This document shows positions 1 through 8,720 of a stretch of DNA of 34,588 bases, piece after piece; the stretch's first letter is position 1; the number at the start of each line of letters is the position of its first letter. The notes under the pieces were generated by a model, which was given only the letters and a program-made list of their open reading frames with translations, was not told the origin of the DNA and searched no databases. Both the position numbers and the translations under genes were made by a program. Origin of the DNA: an uncultured Eubacteriales bacterium (GTDB lineage: Bacteria; Bacillota; Clostridia; Christensenellales; UBA1242); the NCBI GenBank assembly GCA_900557645.1, contig USSZ01000008.1, forward strand, positions 1 through 34,588. The letters run 5' to 3'.

Positions 1-141
1 AAATTACTTAAGTATAATAATTAAATAAATATTTTTATTTTTTGAGAAAAAAAATAAAAAGTTTAAAAATAAATTAACTTATAAAGCAATCTTTTATAGT
101 TTACTCTAAAAACATATTTTTGTCAATCATAAACCTGTATG

Positions 142-171
142 AAAAAAGCCATCATTAATTGATGGCTTTTT
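142..171 (-). terminator. Rho-independent terminator after pepF
   Basis: A 12-bp stem (AAAAAGCCATCA / TGATGGCTTTTT) with a 5-nt loop, followed on the minus strand by a T run. It abuts the pepF stop codon. Bases 1-141 to its left are very AT-rich and hold nothing else I can support. Confidence 0.9.
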
Positions 172-1947
172 CTATTTTGTAAGTTTTTTCCACTCTTTAA
201 TAAGATTTTTTAAATAAGCAAAACATTCATCAAATGTTTTTTCATCTTCAAGATTACAATTTGCTTTCTTTAAAATATTATTCGGAGTATCACTTGCTCC
301 TGCTGTTAAGAATTTATAATAATCTCGAACGGCTTCTTCCCCTTTCTCTAAAATTTTGTTAACAAATGTTATTGCACAAATCATACCCGTTGCATATTTA
401 TAAACATAAAAAGCAGTAAAAAAATGAGGAATCCTTGCCCATTCATATTGAATTTCTTTTATGAGTTTGACAGAACCAAAATATTTTTTATTCAAGTTAT
501 AATAATATTCACAAAGACCATCTTTAGTAAGTGCCTCCGCCTTCTCATAAGATGAATGAACGTGCTCTTCAAATTCGGCAAACATAGTTTGTCTAAAAAT
601 AGTTCCTTTTACTTCATCAAACAATTTGTTTAAAAGGTAAAGTTTTTCATTTTTTGAATTTGACCTTTTTAAGAAATAATTAATTAATAAAATTTCATTT
701 GTTGTGCTTGCGATCTCTGCTAAAAAGATTGTATAACTTGCTTTTGTCCTTGGCTGATTATTATTTGAAAAATGTGTATGCATTGCATGACCAAGTTCAT
801 GTGCCAAAGTAAAAACAGAGTCTAAATCACCTTCAAAATTTGTAAGAACATAAGGATGATATCCATAAATTCCACTTTCATAAGCACCAGAACGCTTGTC
901 CTTATTTGGATAAACATCAATCCATCTATTGTCTTTTGCTTGTTTAATAAGGTTTACATATTCACTGCCAAGAGGTGCCACTGCTTCCATAATAATTTCT
1001 ATTGCTTGGTCATAACTGTATTTTTTACCTTTATTCTTGTCTATTTCTGCCATACAATCATAAATATAAAAATTATCAAGCCCCAAAATCTTTTTCTTTA
1101 ATTTAAAATAATCAAATAAAACATCTAAATTCTTATTTACACTCTGAATTAATGTATCATACACTTTTTTTGAAACTTCTTCATCTTGCAATGCTTCATC
1201 TAAAGCAGATTTGTATTTTCGGACTTTTGCAAAATAGCAATTTTGCTTTACTTCATTAATATAATTATTAGCAAGTGTATTTATAAATTTGCCATAAGTC
1301 CCATTCAAAACTGTCATTGTATTCTTTCTTAATTCTCTATCTTTACTTCTTAAATAAACAGAATAATTAGAATGGTTTAGTTCCAAAGTCTTACCTTTGC
1401 TGTCTTTAACTTTTTCAAAGGTTATATCAACATCTGATAAATTTCGCATATTTGATGAAAATCCACCTAAAAAACTCATTCCTGCAAGAAGTTTTTCTTC
1501 TTCCTTTGATAACATATGGATTTTTTCTTTTTTTATGTTTTCAAACATTCTATCATAATCTTTAAATCGTTTATCTTGCAATATGTCATCTATAATTTCA
1601 TCGGGTAATTCATGCAATTCTGTAGTAACAAATGAAGTCTCAACAGAAAGTTCACTTAAAATATGACTAATCTTTTCTGACATTTCATTTCTTTTTCGGT
1701 CAGATAAAATTTCATCATGCTTAAGATGAACATACATATACAAAGGTTCAATTAAATCATCGAATTCTTCATCTAATTTAAAGAATTTTAATATAGTTTC
1801 TTTATTATTTAATTTATTTTCAAAATTTTTAAACTTTTTGATATATTCATTTACTTTTTCAAGTCCCTTATAAAAATCTTCATCACTTGAACATAATGGC
1901 GATAAGTCCCATTTAAAATTATCATTAATTTGATTTCTAGTTTTCAT
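172..1947 (-). CDS. pepF: Oligoendopeptidase F (M3B zinc metallopeptidase)
   Basis: Cytoplasmic zinc peptidase that cuts short peptides, in a family used for peptide recycling. The 591-residue length is usual for PepF. The zinc site is visible: HELGH at residues 383-387 (two His ligands and the catalytic Glu) with the third ligand Glu411 in the AEIAS segment. The N-terminal helical half and the conserved SFLGGFSSNMRNL stretch fit M3B. No signal peptide is present. The ATG is preceded by AAGGAG at good spacing, so the start is secure. It appears to be a single-gene unit: a terminator follows directly, and about 280 bp of non-coding DNA with a branched inverted repeat lies upstream. Confidence 0.95.
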   Translation of the reverse strand: MKTRNQINDNFKWDLSPLCSSDEDFYKGLEKVNEYIKKFKNFENKLNNKETILKFFKLDEEFDDLIEPLYMYVHLKHDEILSDRKRNEMSEKISHILSELSVETSFVTTELHELPDEIIDDILQDKRFKDYDRMFENIKKEKIHMLSKEEEKLLAGMSFLGGFSSNMRNLSDVDITFEKVKDSKGKTLELNHSNYSVYLRSKDRELRKNTMTVLNGTYGKFINTLANNYINEVKQNCYFAKVRKYKSALDEALQDEEVSKKVYDTLIQSVNKNLDVLFDYFKLKKKILGLDNFYIYDCMAEIDKNKGKKYSYDQAIEIIMEAVAPLGSEYVNLIKQAKDNRWIDVYPNKDKRSGAYESGIYGYHPYVLTNFEGDLDSVFTLAHELGHAMHTHFSNNNQPRTKASYTIFLAEIASTTNEILLINYFLKRSNSKNEKLYLLNKLFDEVKGTIFRQTMFAEFEEHVHSSYEKAEALTKDGLCEYYYNLNKKYFGSVKLIKEIQYEWARIPHFFTAFYVYKYATGMICAITFVNKILEKGEEAVRDYYKFLTAGASDTPNNILKKANCNLEDEKTFDECFAYLKNLIKEWKKLTK

Positions 1948-2043
1948 TTTATCTCCTTAATTACTTATTATTTTTATTATAACAATTCGGTTTAAATTTA
2001 AGTATAACAAAGCAAAGACATAACAGCAACTGAACATTATTAA

Positions 2044-2119
2044 TGGTGATGGTGAGTAAAACACACAAATTCGATAGAATTTGTTAAAATTTTATGACAA
2101 TAAAATTTTAACATCACTA
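2044..2119. repeat. Branched inverted-repeat element (multi-arm hairpin)
   Basis: An outer stem, TGGTGATG (2044-2051) with CATCACTA (2112-2119, one G-T pair), encloses consecutive arms: a weak 3-bp arm (2052-2064), AAATTC/GAATTT with a 4-nt loop (2067-2082), and a perfect 13-bp arm GTTAAAATTTTAT / ATAAAATTTTAAC (2083-2112) with loop GACA. Almost no base is left unpaired between arms. The layout resembles the element at 8596-8676, although the sequences differ. Its function is unknown. Confidence 0.6.
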
Positions 2120-2156
2120 TGTATATATTATAAACAAAATTAAATATTAAAAAAAT

Positions 2157-2181
2157 AAAAAGCCAAATTTTTTGACTTTTT
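2157..2181 (-). terminator. Terminator after the pseudouridine synthase gene
   Basis: Stem AAAAAGCCAA / TTGACTTTTT with one A-C mismatch and a short T-rich loop. On the minus strand it is followed by T runs. It lies 48 bp beyond the stop codon of the gene ending at 2229. Confidence 0.7.
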
Positions 2182-2228
2182 TTAGTTTTTCTTGTGTTTT
2201 TTATATTTTTTTATGTTAATTAATTAAA

Positions 2229-2927
2229 TTATCTTAAAAAATATTTTTCTATATAAAATTTATTCCATGGTTCTTTTGAGGTGTCTGGAGGACAAGCAAA
2301 AATCATTTTTTGTTTTGTAGTTGGATGAAGAAATTCAAGTCTTCCTGCCCATAAACCAAGATTAACAGATTTTTTATTGGTGATTTTTCCATATTTATTA
2401 TCACCAAACAAAGGACAATTAATACCTGCCATTTGCACTCTAATTTGATGTCCCCTTCCTGTTATTAATTTAACTTCTAATAATGCTAAATTTTCATTTG
2501 TTTGCAAAACTTTATAACTTAATTCTGCTCTTTTTGCACCTTGCTCTGATTGTGGGACAATCTTTACAATATTATTTTTTTCATCTTTTTTAAGATAATT
2601 TAACAAAATATTTTGCTTTATTTGTGGAATTTGCGTGATAACAGCATAATATGTTTTATTCATTTGATTATCTTTAATTTGTTGTGAAAGTCTTGCTGCT
2701 GCTTTTGAAGTTTTTGCAAAAACCATTATCCCACCTGTAGGACGATCAAGCCTATGAACAAGCCCCACAAAGGCTTCACCTTCTTTATTATATTTTTCCT
2801 TAATATATCTTTTCACTTTATTAAGCATATCATCATCACCTGAAATATCCCCTTGAGATGGAATATTTTGAGGCTTAACTACAACTATAATATGATTATC
2901 TTCATATAAAACAACTAATTCTTCCAT
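2229..2927 (-). CDS. RluA-family RNA pseudouridine synthase
   Basis: Isomerises uridine to pseudouridine in rRNA or tRNA. The family signature HRLDRPTGG is present, with catalytic Asp61 when counted from the chosen start, and the C-terminal GRGHQIRVQ motif matches RluA/RluC/RluD enzymes. It has no S4 domain at the N-terminus, so it is a short single-domain member. An in-frame ATG lies 8 codons upstream at 2951, but AGGGGAA sits about 8 bases before the ATG at 2927, which I therefore prefer. The gene overlaps the upstream methyltransferase by 13 bp, so the two are probably translated together as an rRNA-modification pair. The exact target uridine cannot be read from the sequence. Confidence 0.9.
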   Translation of the reverse strand: MEELVVLYEDNHIIVVVKPQNIPSQGDISGDDDMLNKVKRYIKEKYNKEGEAFVGLVHRLDRPTGGIMVFAKTSKAAARLSQQIKDNQMNKTYYAVITQIPQIKQNILLNYLKKDEKNNIVKIVPQSEQGAKRAELSYKVLQTNENLALLEVKLITGRGHQIRVQMAGINCPLFGDNKYGKITNKKSVNLGLWAGRLEFLHPTTKQKMIFACPPDTSKEPWNKFYIEKYFLR

Positions 2928-3766
2928 ATTTTTATTCCCCTTGAACCACATGGTAACACGATTTTTTCTTCCGTAGGCAACCCAATTTCATCAGCATCAA
3001 TTCCCCCTTCGCCAAAAACTAAAGTTAATATATTTGAAAGAACACTTGCTTGTAAACCTGTTGTATAAGAAGATATTAAAACAAAAAGTGGCTTATCTGA
3101 CAAAATTTTCTTTGTGCTCATAACAAAATCAAATAAATTATCTTCAAGTTTCCACATTTCACCATTCGTTCCACGTCCATAACTTGGAGGATCCATTATA
3201 ATAGCATCATAAAAATTCCCACGCCTATATTCTCTTTCTATAAATTTTTTGCAATCATCAATTATATATCGAATATTTGTAATTCCGTTAAGTTTTGCGT
3301 TTTCTTTTGCTCTTTCAACCATACCTTTACTTGCATCTACATGAGTAACACTTGCACCTGCTTTCGAGCACACAACACTTGCACCACCAGTATAAGCGAA
3401 TAGATTTAAAACCTTTATAGTTCTATTAGCGTTTTTTATTAAATTTGTTAAATCATTCCAATTAACTGCCTGCTCTGGGAATAAACCAGTATGTTTAAAA
3501 CCCATTGGTTTAATTATGAATTTTAAACCATGCCATTCTATAGTCCATTCTTCTGGCAACTTTTTAACATATTGCCAACCACCACCACCAGAACTTGAAC
3601 GTAAATAATGTGCATCAAGTCCATTATAATTTTTAAGGTCTTTTTGTGCATGCCATATAACTTGTGGGTCTGGTCTTAATAAAACATATTTACCCCATCT
3701 TTCAAGTTTTTCACCATCTCCAGTTGCTATTACTTGATAATCTTTCCAATCAGATGCTATTTTCAT
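2915..3766 (-). CDS. Class I SAM-dependent methyltransferase (RlmI/RlmK-like)
   Basis: Probable 23S rRNA methyltransferase of the COG1092 type. The SAM-binding motif NLFAYTGGAS lies near residues 121-130 and the catalytic DPPSYGRG motif at 192-199. Both are characteristic of the RlmI/RlmK group, which methylates a base in 23S rRNA. The protein is about 283 residues and lacks the N-terminal PUA domain of full-length RlmI, so the substrate is uncertain. A longer reading from 3802 has no ribosome binding site. AAAGGAA precedes the ATG at 3766 at proper spacing, so I use that start. The gene runs into the pseudouridine synthase with a short overlap. Confidence 0.85.
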   Translation of the reverse strand: MKIASDWKDYQVIATGDGEKLERWGKYVLLRPDPQVIWHAQKDLKNYNGLDAHYLRSSSGGGGWQYVKKLPEEWTIEWHGLKFIIKPMGFKHTGLFPEQAVNWNDLTNLIKNANRTIKVLNLFAYTGGASVVCSKAGASVTHVDASKGMVERAKENAKLNGITNIRYIIDDCKKFIEREYRRGNFYDAIIMDPPSYGRGTNGEMWKLEDNLFDFVMSTKKILSDKPLFVLISSYTTGLQASVLSNILTLVFGEGGIDADEIGLPTEEKIVLPCGSRGIKIWKN

Positions 3767-3823
3767 TAATAAATTCCTTTTACTTATTATTTTATATTTC
3801 AAATATATATTGTTTTCATCAAA

Positions 3824-3852
3824 AAGTCAAAGATTATGATAATCTTTGACTT
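3824..3852 (-). terminator. Strong terminator hairpin
   Basis: Perfect 14-bp stem AAGTCAAAGATTAT / ATAATCTTTGACTT around a single base, followed on the minus strand by TTTTT. It separates the unrecognised gene (3987-4817) from the methyltransferase gene. The 134 bp between this hairpin and 3987 hold nothing I can support. Confidence 0.85.
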
Positions 3853-3986
3853 AAAATTATTTATTAAATATTTAAAATTAAAATGCTTTTATAAAACATA
3901 TGTTACTATAAAATAATTCCTATTAATTATATATTTTAAAAATTATTTTATAAAAATATTGAAAATCAACTAAAATTAAATAAATT

Positions 3987-4817
3987 TTATTTAATAATGA
4001 CTTTACCATCAAGGTTACAAATATATGCGTTTGGAAATGCTTTTTTAATTATTTCAAGTTTTTCTTTGTTCTGTTCATACTCTCGATTTACTAAAATTCC
4101 TTCGACAAAACATTTTGGAACTCCATAAACTACATGACTTTCTCTCTCTGAAAAAACTGAATTGTGAGAATGTTTTTTAGTAACAAATCTTTGATAAGAT
4201 AATTTACTTACAAAAAGACGTGCATCGTCATCATCAAAACTTTCTTTTGTTATATCACCTTCCATTATTTGTTTTGCTTGTTTGCTACTCATATCTAAAA
4301 TAAAAGCAATTTGAGAAAAATCATTTTGAAGACATGGCATAAAACGACTTTCTTTAAGTTGTTCAGCAAACCATGCATTTCTATTATAAATTATATCTTT
4401 ACTTACTTTAGAAAAAGGAATTATTTGAGAATGAATTTCATCTTTTCCTTTATTTATCCATCTAATACTGCAACCACTATATTCATCTATATAATTAGAG
4501 AGTAAACGCTCTTTTTTAACATTAAAAAAATTTATACATCTAGGGTATTTCGACATACTTTTTTTATCATATATATCTCTTGCAATAAAACCATTTTGTG
4601 AAATAAAGTTAAATTGTCTTTCATCACGAATCCCATGCATAATACTATCTTTTTTCAACTTTACATCATCACCAATTTCATAATTATGATTTGGCTTATT
4701 AAAAGATTTTGAAATATTTTCAAAATTTTTAAATTGTTCAATGACAATGGCTTTTAGGATAGGATTATATCCACAAGATTTCTCAATATTTTGCTTCTTT
4801 GTTGTATTAAAATTCAT
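3987..4817 (-). CDS. Unrecognised 276-residue cytoplasmic protein
   Basis: No family recognised with confidence. The protein is soluble, with no signal peptide or membrane segment. The middle carries an HGIR-x(8)-ISQNGFIARD stretch (residues about 61-80) and a YNRNAWFAEQ stretch (about 144-153). Near the C-terminus is VYGVPKCFVEGILVN (about 230-244). A His-Gly followed by an I..xGF segment, then an aromatic motif and a late Glu, is loosely like the layout of ADP-ribosyltransferase-fold proteins, but this is only a resemblance. The ATG start has GAGG upstream. It stands alone between the ileS terminator and its own terminator. Codon use looks like that of its neighbours. Confidence 0.7.
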   Translation of the reverse strand: MNFNTTKKQNIEKSCGYNPILKAIVIEQFKNFENISKSFNKPNHNYEIGDDVKLKKDSIMHGIRDERQFNFISQNGFIARDIYDKKSMSKYPRCINFFNVKKERLLSNYIDEYSGCSIRWINKGKDEIHSQIIPFSKVSKDIIYNRNAWFAEQLKESRFMPCLQNDFSQIAFILDMSSKQAKQIMEGDITKESFDDDDARLFVSKLSYQRFVTKKHSHNSVFSERESHVVYGVPKCFVEGILVNREYEQNKEKLEIIKKAFPNAYICNLDGKVIIK

Positions 4818-4914
4818 AAATACCTCTTCATAATAGAATTATAACAAATTTTAACTTTTTTTTCAACCTAAAAATATTACTTAATAAAGAAAGTGTATAA
4901 ATTATACACAAAAT

Positions 4915-4964
4915 AAAAGACAGAATTAATATTAAATAATTTAATTTAATATATTTCTGCTTTT
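4915..4964 (-). terminator. Probable terminator after ileS
   Basis: Imperfect hairpin AAAAGACAGAA / TTCTGCTTTT with an AT-rich paired interior (ATATTAAA / TTTAATAT), followed on the minus strand by TTTTATTTT. It lies 40 bp beyond the ileS stop. Confidence 0.55.
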
Positions 4965-5003
4965 ATTTATTAAAAAATTTTAACTTTTTTTTAATATTCT
5001 CAT

Positions 5004-8000
5004 CTATATTCTTGAAATTAAAGCATTTATTTTTGCTTCATCAAAAGAGAATTCTAATTTATTTTCACCTGAATTTCCTTTAATTACAACATCACAAAGA
5101 GTTCCTTTCTTTATTTGTTCAGAATATTTAAGAATAATATCGATTAATTTTTCATCTCCTTCAACTTCAATCTTAATATGATTTACTACTTCATAACCAC
5201 TTTCTTTTCTTAAATTTTGTATCTTACTTACAAACTCTTTTATCATTCCTTTTTCAATTAAATCTTGGGTCAAATTGGTATCAAGAACTACTGTTGTTTC
5301 TCCATTTGATTCACTTGAATATCCTTCTTTATTTTTAAGAGAAATTAAAAGGTCTTCTTGAGATAATGAAATTTCTTGACCATCAACATCAAAAATCAAA
5401 TTCTCACCCTTTCGAACTTTTGATACTGCCTCCACTGGATTTATTGAAGATAAATATGCTTTTATTGCTCCAAGTGATTTTCCATATTTAGGACCAACTG
5501 TTCTTAATTGTGGTTTTATTTCATAAGAAACATATTCATCAGCATTATGTGATAATTCAAGTGTTTCAACATTGAGTTCATCTTTAATTAAATCTACAAG
5601 TTCATCATCAAGTTTCAACTCTTTATTTGTGCAAACCAATACTTTTGCAAGAGGTTGACGATTTTTTACATTGCTTGCACTACGGCACGCTCTACCTAAA
5701 AGAACAATCTCTAAAACTTTATCCATGCCTTCATTTAAAGTTTTATCAATCATATCTTCATTTGCTTGTGGATAAGAACAAAAATGAACACTTTCAGGAG
5801 CATTTTTATCAAGATTTCGGACTAAATTTTGATAAATTTCTTCTGATATAAATGGAACAAACGGAGCAAGCAACTTACTAAGTCCAACCAAAACTTCATA
5901 TAATGTTTTATAGGCAGCAATCTTGTCATCACTTTCTTCACTACCCCAAAATCTTTCTCTTGAACGACGAACATACCAATTTGACAATTTATCCACAAAT
6001 TCTGTTATAGCCCTAGAAGAAGAAAGCATATCATGATTTTCAAGAGCATCATTTGTTAATTTAACAAGAGCGTTATATTCTGATAAAAGCCATTTATCAA
6101 GGAAAGATAATGAGCAATCTTTAATATTATATTTTGTAGGATCGATTTTATCAATTTCTGCATATAGACAATAGAAAGCATAAACATTCCATAATGTCCC
6201 TAAAAACTTTCTTTGTAATTCTATCAAATTATCCTCATTGAATGCAATGCCTTGACCAGGAACACAGTTGTTATAGAAATACCATCTTAAAGCATCTCCA
6301 CCTTCTTTATTTAAAATATCCCAAGGGTCAACACCATTTCCAAGATGTTTTGACATTTTAAGTCCATGTTTATCAAGAACCAAACCTAATACATTGCATG
6401 ACTTAAATGGAGATTTCCCAAATACTGCTGTATTGACTGCAAGTAAAGAATAGAACCACCCTCTTGTTTGGTCAATCGCCTCACTGATAAAATCTGCAGG
6501 GAAAGATTTTTCAAACACTTCTTTATTTTCAAAAGGATAGTGATATTGTGCAAATGGCATTGAACCTGAATCAAACCAACAATCCATTACTTCAGGAGTT
6601 CTATGCATAATTTTGCCACATTTTTCACATTTCATTGTAAGTTTATCAAGAGTTGGTTTATGGAGATCAAGTTCACCTTCTGCTCCTGTAAGTTCTTTTA
6701 ATTCTTTAACAGAACCTACAACATGGATATGACCACATTCACAAACCCAGAAAGGTAAAGGTGTTCCCCAATATCTATTTCGTGAAATTCCCCAATCAAT
6801 ATTATTTTCAAGGAAATTACCCATTCTTCCTTTCTTTATATGATCAGGAATCCAATTAATAGCATTATTATTTTCAACCATTTTATCTTTAATTGCCGTT
6901 GTTTTTACAAACCATGCATTACTTGCATAATAAAGAAGAGGACTTCCACATCTCCAACAATGTGGATAAGAATGTTCAAAAGGAAGCACTTTAAACATTT
7001 TATCTTCTTTTTGAAGTTTATCTATAACAAATTTATCAGCATCTTTAACAAACATTCCACCAAAATCAGTTTTATCACTCATCTTACCATTTTCATCAAC
7101 AAGTTGAACAAATGATAAGTTATATTTTTTGGCTGCATTATAGTCTTCTTCACCAAATGCTGGTGCGATATGAACTATTCCTGTTCCATCTTCAGTTGTA
7201 ACATAATCATCGACAATTACAAAATAACCATTTTTTACTTCATCTTTAACATAGTCAAATAAAGGTAAATATTTATGATACTCAAACTCCTTACCTTTCT
7301 TGGTATAAACTTTTTTATATGTTCCTTCTTCAAATAAAGTATGAATTAGGCTGTCAAGCATTATATAATTTTTACCTTCAAATTCAATTTTTGAATACTC
7401 TTCATTTGGATTCATACATAAAGCAACATTTGATGGAAGTGTCCATGGAGTTGTTGTCCAAACTAAAAAATAAGTATTTTCTTCATCTTGACTTTTGATT
7501 TGAACATACACTGAATTTTCTTTTAAGATTTTATAATTATCGCCATTTTCAACTTCCATTTTTGAAAGTGAAGTTCCACAACGTGGACAATATGGAACAA
7601 TTTTATGTCCTCGATAAATTAAACCCTTTTTGTCCATTTCTTTCAATGCCCAAAAGATGCTTTCTATATAGTTGTTATCATAAGTAATATATGGATTATC
7701 CATATCTACCCAATAACCAACCTTATCTGTCATATCTTCCCACATTGTTTTATATTTCCAAACGGAATCACGACAAAGATTTATAAATTTTTCTACCCCG
7801 TATTTTTCAATATCCTGTTTACCATTAAGTCCAAGTTTTTTTTCAATTTCAACTTCTACTGGAAGTCCATGAGTATCCCAACCTGCCTTACGATAAATAT
7901 AATATCCTTTCATTGACATAAATCTTGGAATAATATCTTTCATAACACGAGTTAAAGGGTGTCCGATATGAGGCTTGCCGTTTGCAGTTGGAGGACCATC

Positions 8001-8135
8001 ATAAAGAGTGTAACTTCTATCACTTCCCTTATTTAGTTCAAGTCCCTTTTTTATAATGTTGTTGTCTTTCCAAAATTTTAAGATTTTTCTTTCATTTCCT
8101 ACAAAATCTAATTTTGTGTCAACTTTATTATACAT
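5004..8135 (-). CDS. ileS: Isoleucyl-tRNA synthetase (type 2-like)
   Basis: Charges tRNA-Ile with isoleucine in the cytoplasm. At 1043 residues it is the long form. The class I motifs are HIGH at 56-59 and KMSKH at 593-597. The CP1 editing domain lies between them, and an anticodon-binding domain plus a long C-terminal extension follow. The segment HGLPVEVEIEKKLG, the PYCPRCGTSLS motif and the absence of the C-terminal zinc finger seen in type 1 enzymes point to the IleS2 group. That group is known for natural tolerance to mupirocin; whether this one is tolerant is inference. The gene is transcribed alone from a consensus promoter through a T-box leader, and AAAAGGAG precedes the ATG. Confidence 0.97.
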   Translation of the reverse strand: MYNKVDTKLDFVGNERKILKFWKDNNIIKKGLELNKGSDRSYTLYDGPPTANGKPHIGHPLTRVMKDIIPRFMSMKGYYIYRKAGWDTHGLPVEVEIEKKLGLNGKQDIEKYGVEKFINLCRDSVWKYKTMWEDMTDKVGYWVDMDNPYITYDNNYIESIFWALKEMDKKGLIYRGHKIVPYCPRCGTSLSKMEVENGDNYKILKENSVYVQIKSQDEENTYFLVWTTTPWTLPSNVALCMNPNEEYSKIEFEGKNYIMLDSLIHTLFEEGTYKKVYTKKGKEFEYHKYLPLFDYVKDEVKNGYFVIVDDYVTTEDGTGIVHIAPAFGEEDYNAAKKYNLSFVQLVDENGKMSDKTDFGGMFVKDADKFVIDKLQKEDKMFKVLPFEHSYPHCWRCGSPLLYYASNAWFVKTTAIKDKMVENNNAINWIPDHIKKGRMGNFLENNIDWGISRNRYWGTPLPFWVCECGHIHVVGSVKELKELTGAEGELDLHKPTLDKLTMKCEKCGKIMHRTPEVMDCWFDSGSMPFAQYHYPFENKEVFEKSFPADFISEAIDQTRGWFYSLLAVNTAVFGKSPFKSCNVLGLVLDKHGLKMSKHLGNGVDPWDILNKEGGDALRWYFYNNCVPGQGIAFNEDNLIELQRKFLGTLWNVYAFYCLYAEIDKIDPTKYNIKDCSLSFLDKWLLSEYNALVKLTNDALENHDMLSSSRAITEFVDKLSNWYVRRSRERFWGSEESDDKIAAYKTLYEVLVGLSKLLAPFVPFISEEIYQNLVRNLDKNAPESVHFCSYPQANEDMIDKTLNEGMDKVLEIVLLGRACRSASNVKNRQPLAKVLVCTNKELKLDDELVDLIKDELNVETLELSHNADEYVSYEIKPQLRTVGPKYGKSLGAIKAYLSSINPVEAVSKVRKGENLIFDVDGQEISLSQEDLLISLKNKEGYSSESNGETTVVLDTNLTQDLIEKGMIKEFVSKIQNLRKESGYEVVNHIKIEVEGDEKLIDIILKYSEQIKKGTLCDVVIKGNSGENKLEFSFDEAKINALISRI

Positions 8136-8152
8136 ATCATTCTCCTTTTAAT

Positions 8153-8395
8153 AAAAAACGCAGATAAGTTACAAGAACCCACTGCGACTTTATACCACTT
8201 GTAAACTTTAATTGTAGCAGGCAATCACCCACCTCTTCTATAACGGGAAGTCCCGAGAATCATTACTGTTATTTCACAATTCCAACTCCAAAAGTGATAA
8301 CCTTTAATGATTTATATTATCTTTCACCAAACGATAACTCTCTGAAATAAATTCTATTAAAAGTCTTGTCTTTTATCTTCGTTTTTCAAATTACA
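8153..8395 (-). promoter_or_regulatory. T-box leader of ileS (tRNA-Ile-sensing riboswitch)
   Basis: Read on the minus strand. A Stem I base pairs GAGAGTTAT (8334-8342) with GTAATGATTCTC (8255-8266), and a GGGA/TCCC hairpin follows. The antiterminator pairs ACAAG (8198-8202) with CTTGT (8171-8175) and carries a UGGU bulge complementary to the tRNA NCCA end (8194-8197). The competing terminator is CGCAG ... CTGCG (8159-8186) followed by six T. The two structures share the CTTGT segment, so they exclude each other. The T-box sequence itself (AGTGGTATAAAG) is weaker than the usual AGGGTGGNACCRCG. I could not assign the Ile specifier codon with confidence. Confidence 0.85.
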
Positions 8396-8401
8396 ATTTT
8401 T

Positions 8402-8430
8402 ATTTTAATTTATAATTTATTTATTGTCAA
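8402..8430 (-). promoter_or_regulatory. Sigma-A promoter for the ileS T-box transcript
   Basis: Minus-strand TTGACA (8425-8430), 17-bp spacer, TAAAAT (8402-8407). A transcript starting about 7 bases on would begin just before T-box Stem I. Confidence 0.85.
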
Positions 8431-8528
8431 GTTAAATCATTTATTTTATTTAATAATTTCAAATTTAAAATTAAAATTTAACAATAAAAAATTTATAATT
8501 TCTTTCAATTTTTTTTGTCTTTCAATCT

Positions 8529-8578
8529 AGCACAATTTTCATTAAAATTCAGTGTTAATTTTTAATGCAATTCGTGCT
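8529..8578. repeat. Long imperfect hairpin beside the four-way element
   Basis: AGCAC (8529-8533) pairs with GTGCT (8574-8578). Inside it are AATT pairs and a CATTAAAA / TTTTAATG stem, closing on a short loop. It has no T run of terminator quality on either strand. It lies 17 bp from the branched element at 8596. Confidence 0.5.
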
Positions 8579-8595
8579 TTAATTTATAAAATAAT

Positions 8596-8676
8596 GCTAT
8601 AGGAAGGCAAGCATCGCTTGCAGAAACTATAGTTTCTAAAAATTTTGAAAAATTTCAAAATTTTTCTTCCTATAGC
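8596..8676. repeat. Perfect cloverleaf (four-way junction) inverted-repeat element
   Basis: The outer stem GCTATAGGAAG (8596-8606) / CTTCCTATAGC (8666-8676) is 11 bp and perfect. It encloses three adjoining perfect arms: GCAAGC-atc-GCTTGC (8607-8621), the palindrome AGAAACTATAGTTTCT (8622-8637), and AAAAATTTTGAAA-aa-TTTCAAAATTTTT (8638-8665). No base at the junction is unpaired. It is not a standard terminator, because no T run follows on either strand. It lies in the roughly 290-bp gap between the ileS promoter and the CBS gene. The structure is plain in the sequence; its role is unknown. Confidence 0.8.
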
Positions 8677-8720
8677 AATCCAAATTTACATAAATAAAAT
8701 TTATCATATACTTAAATGCA

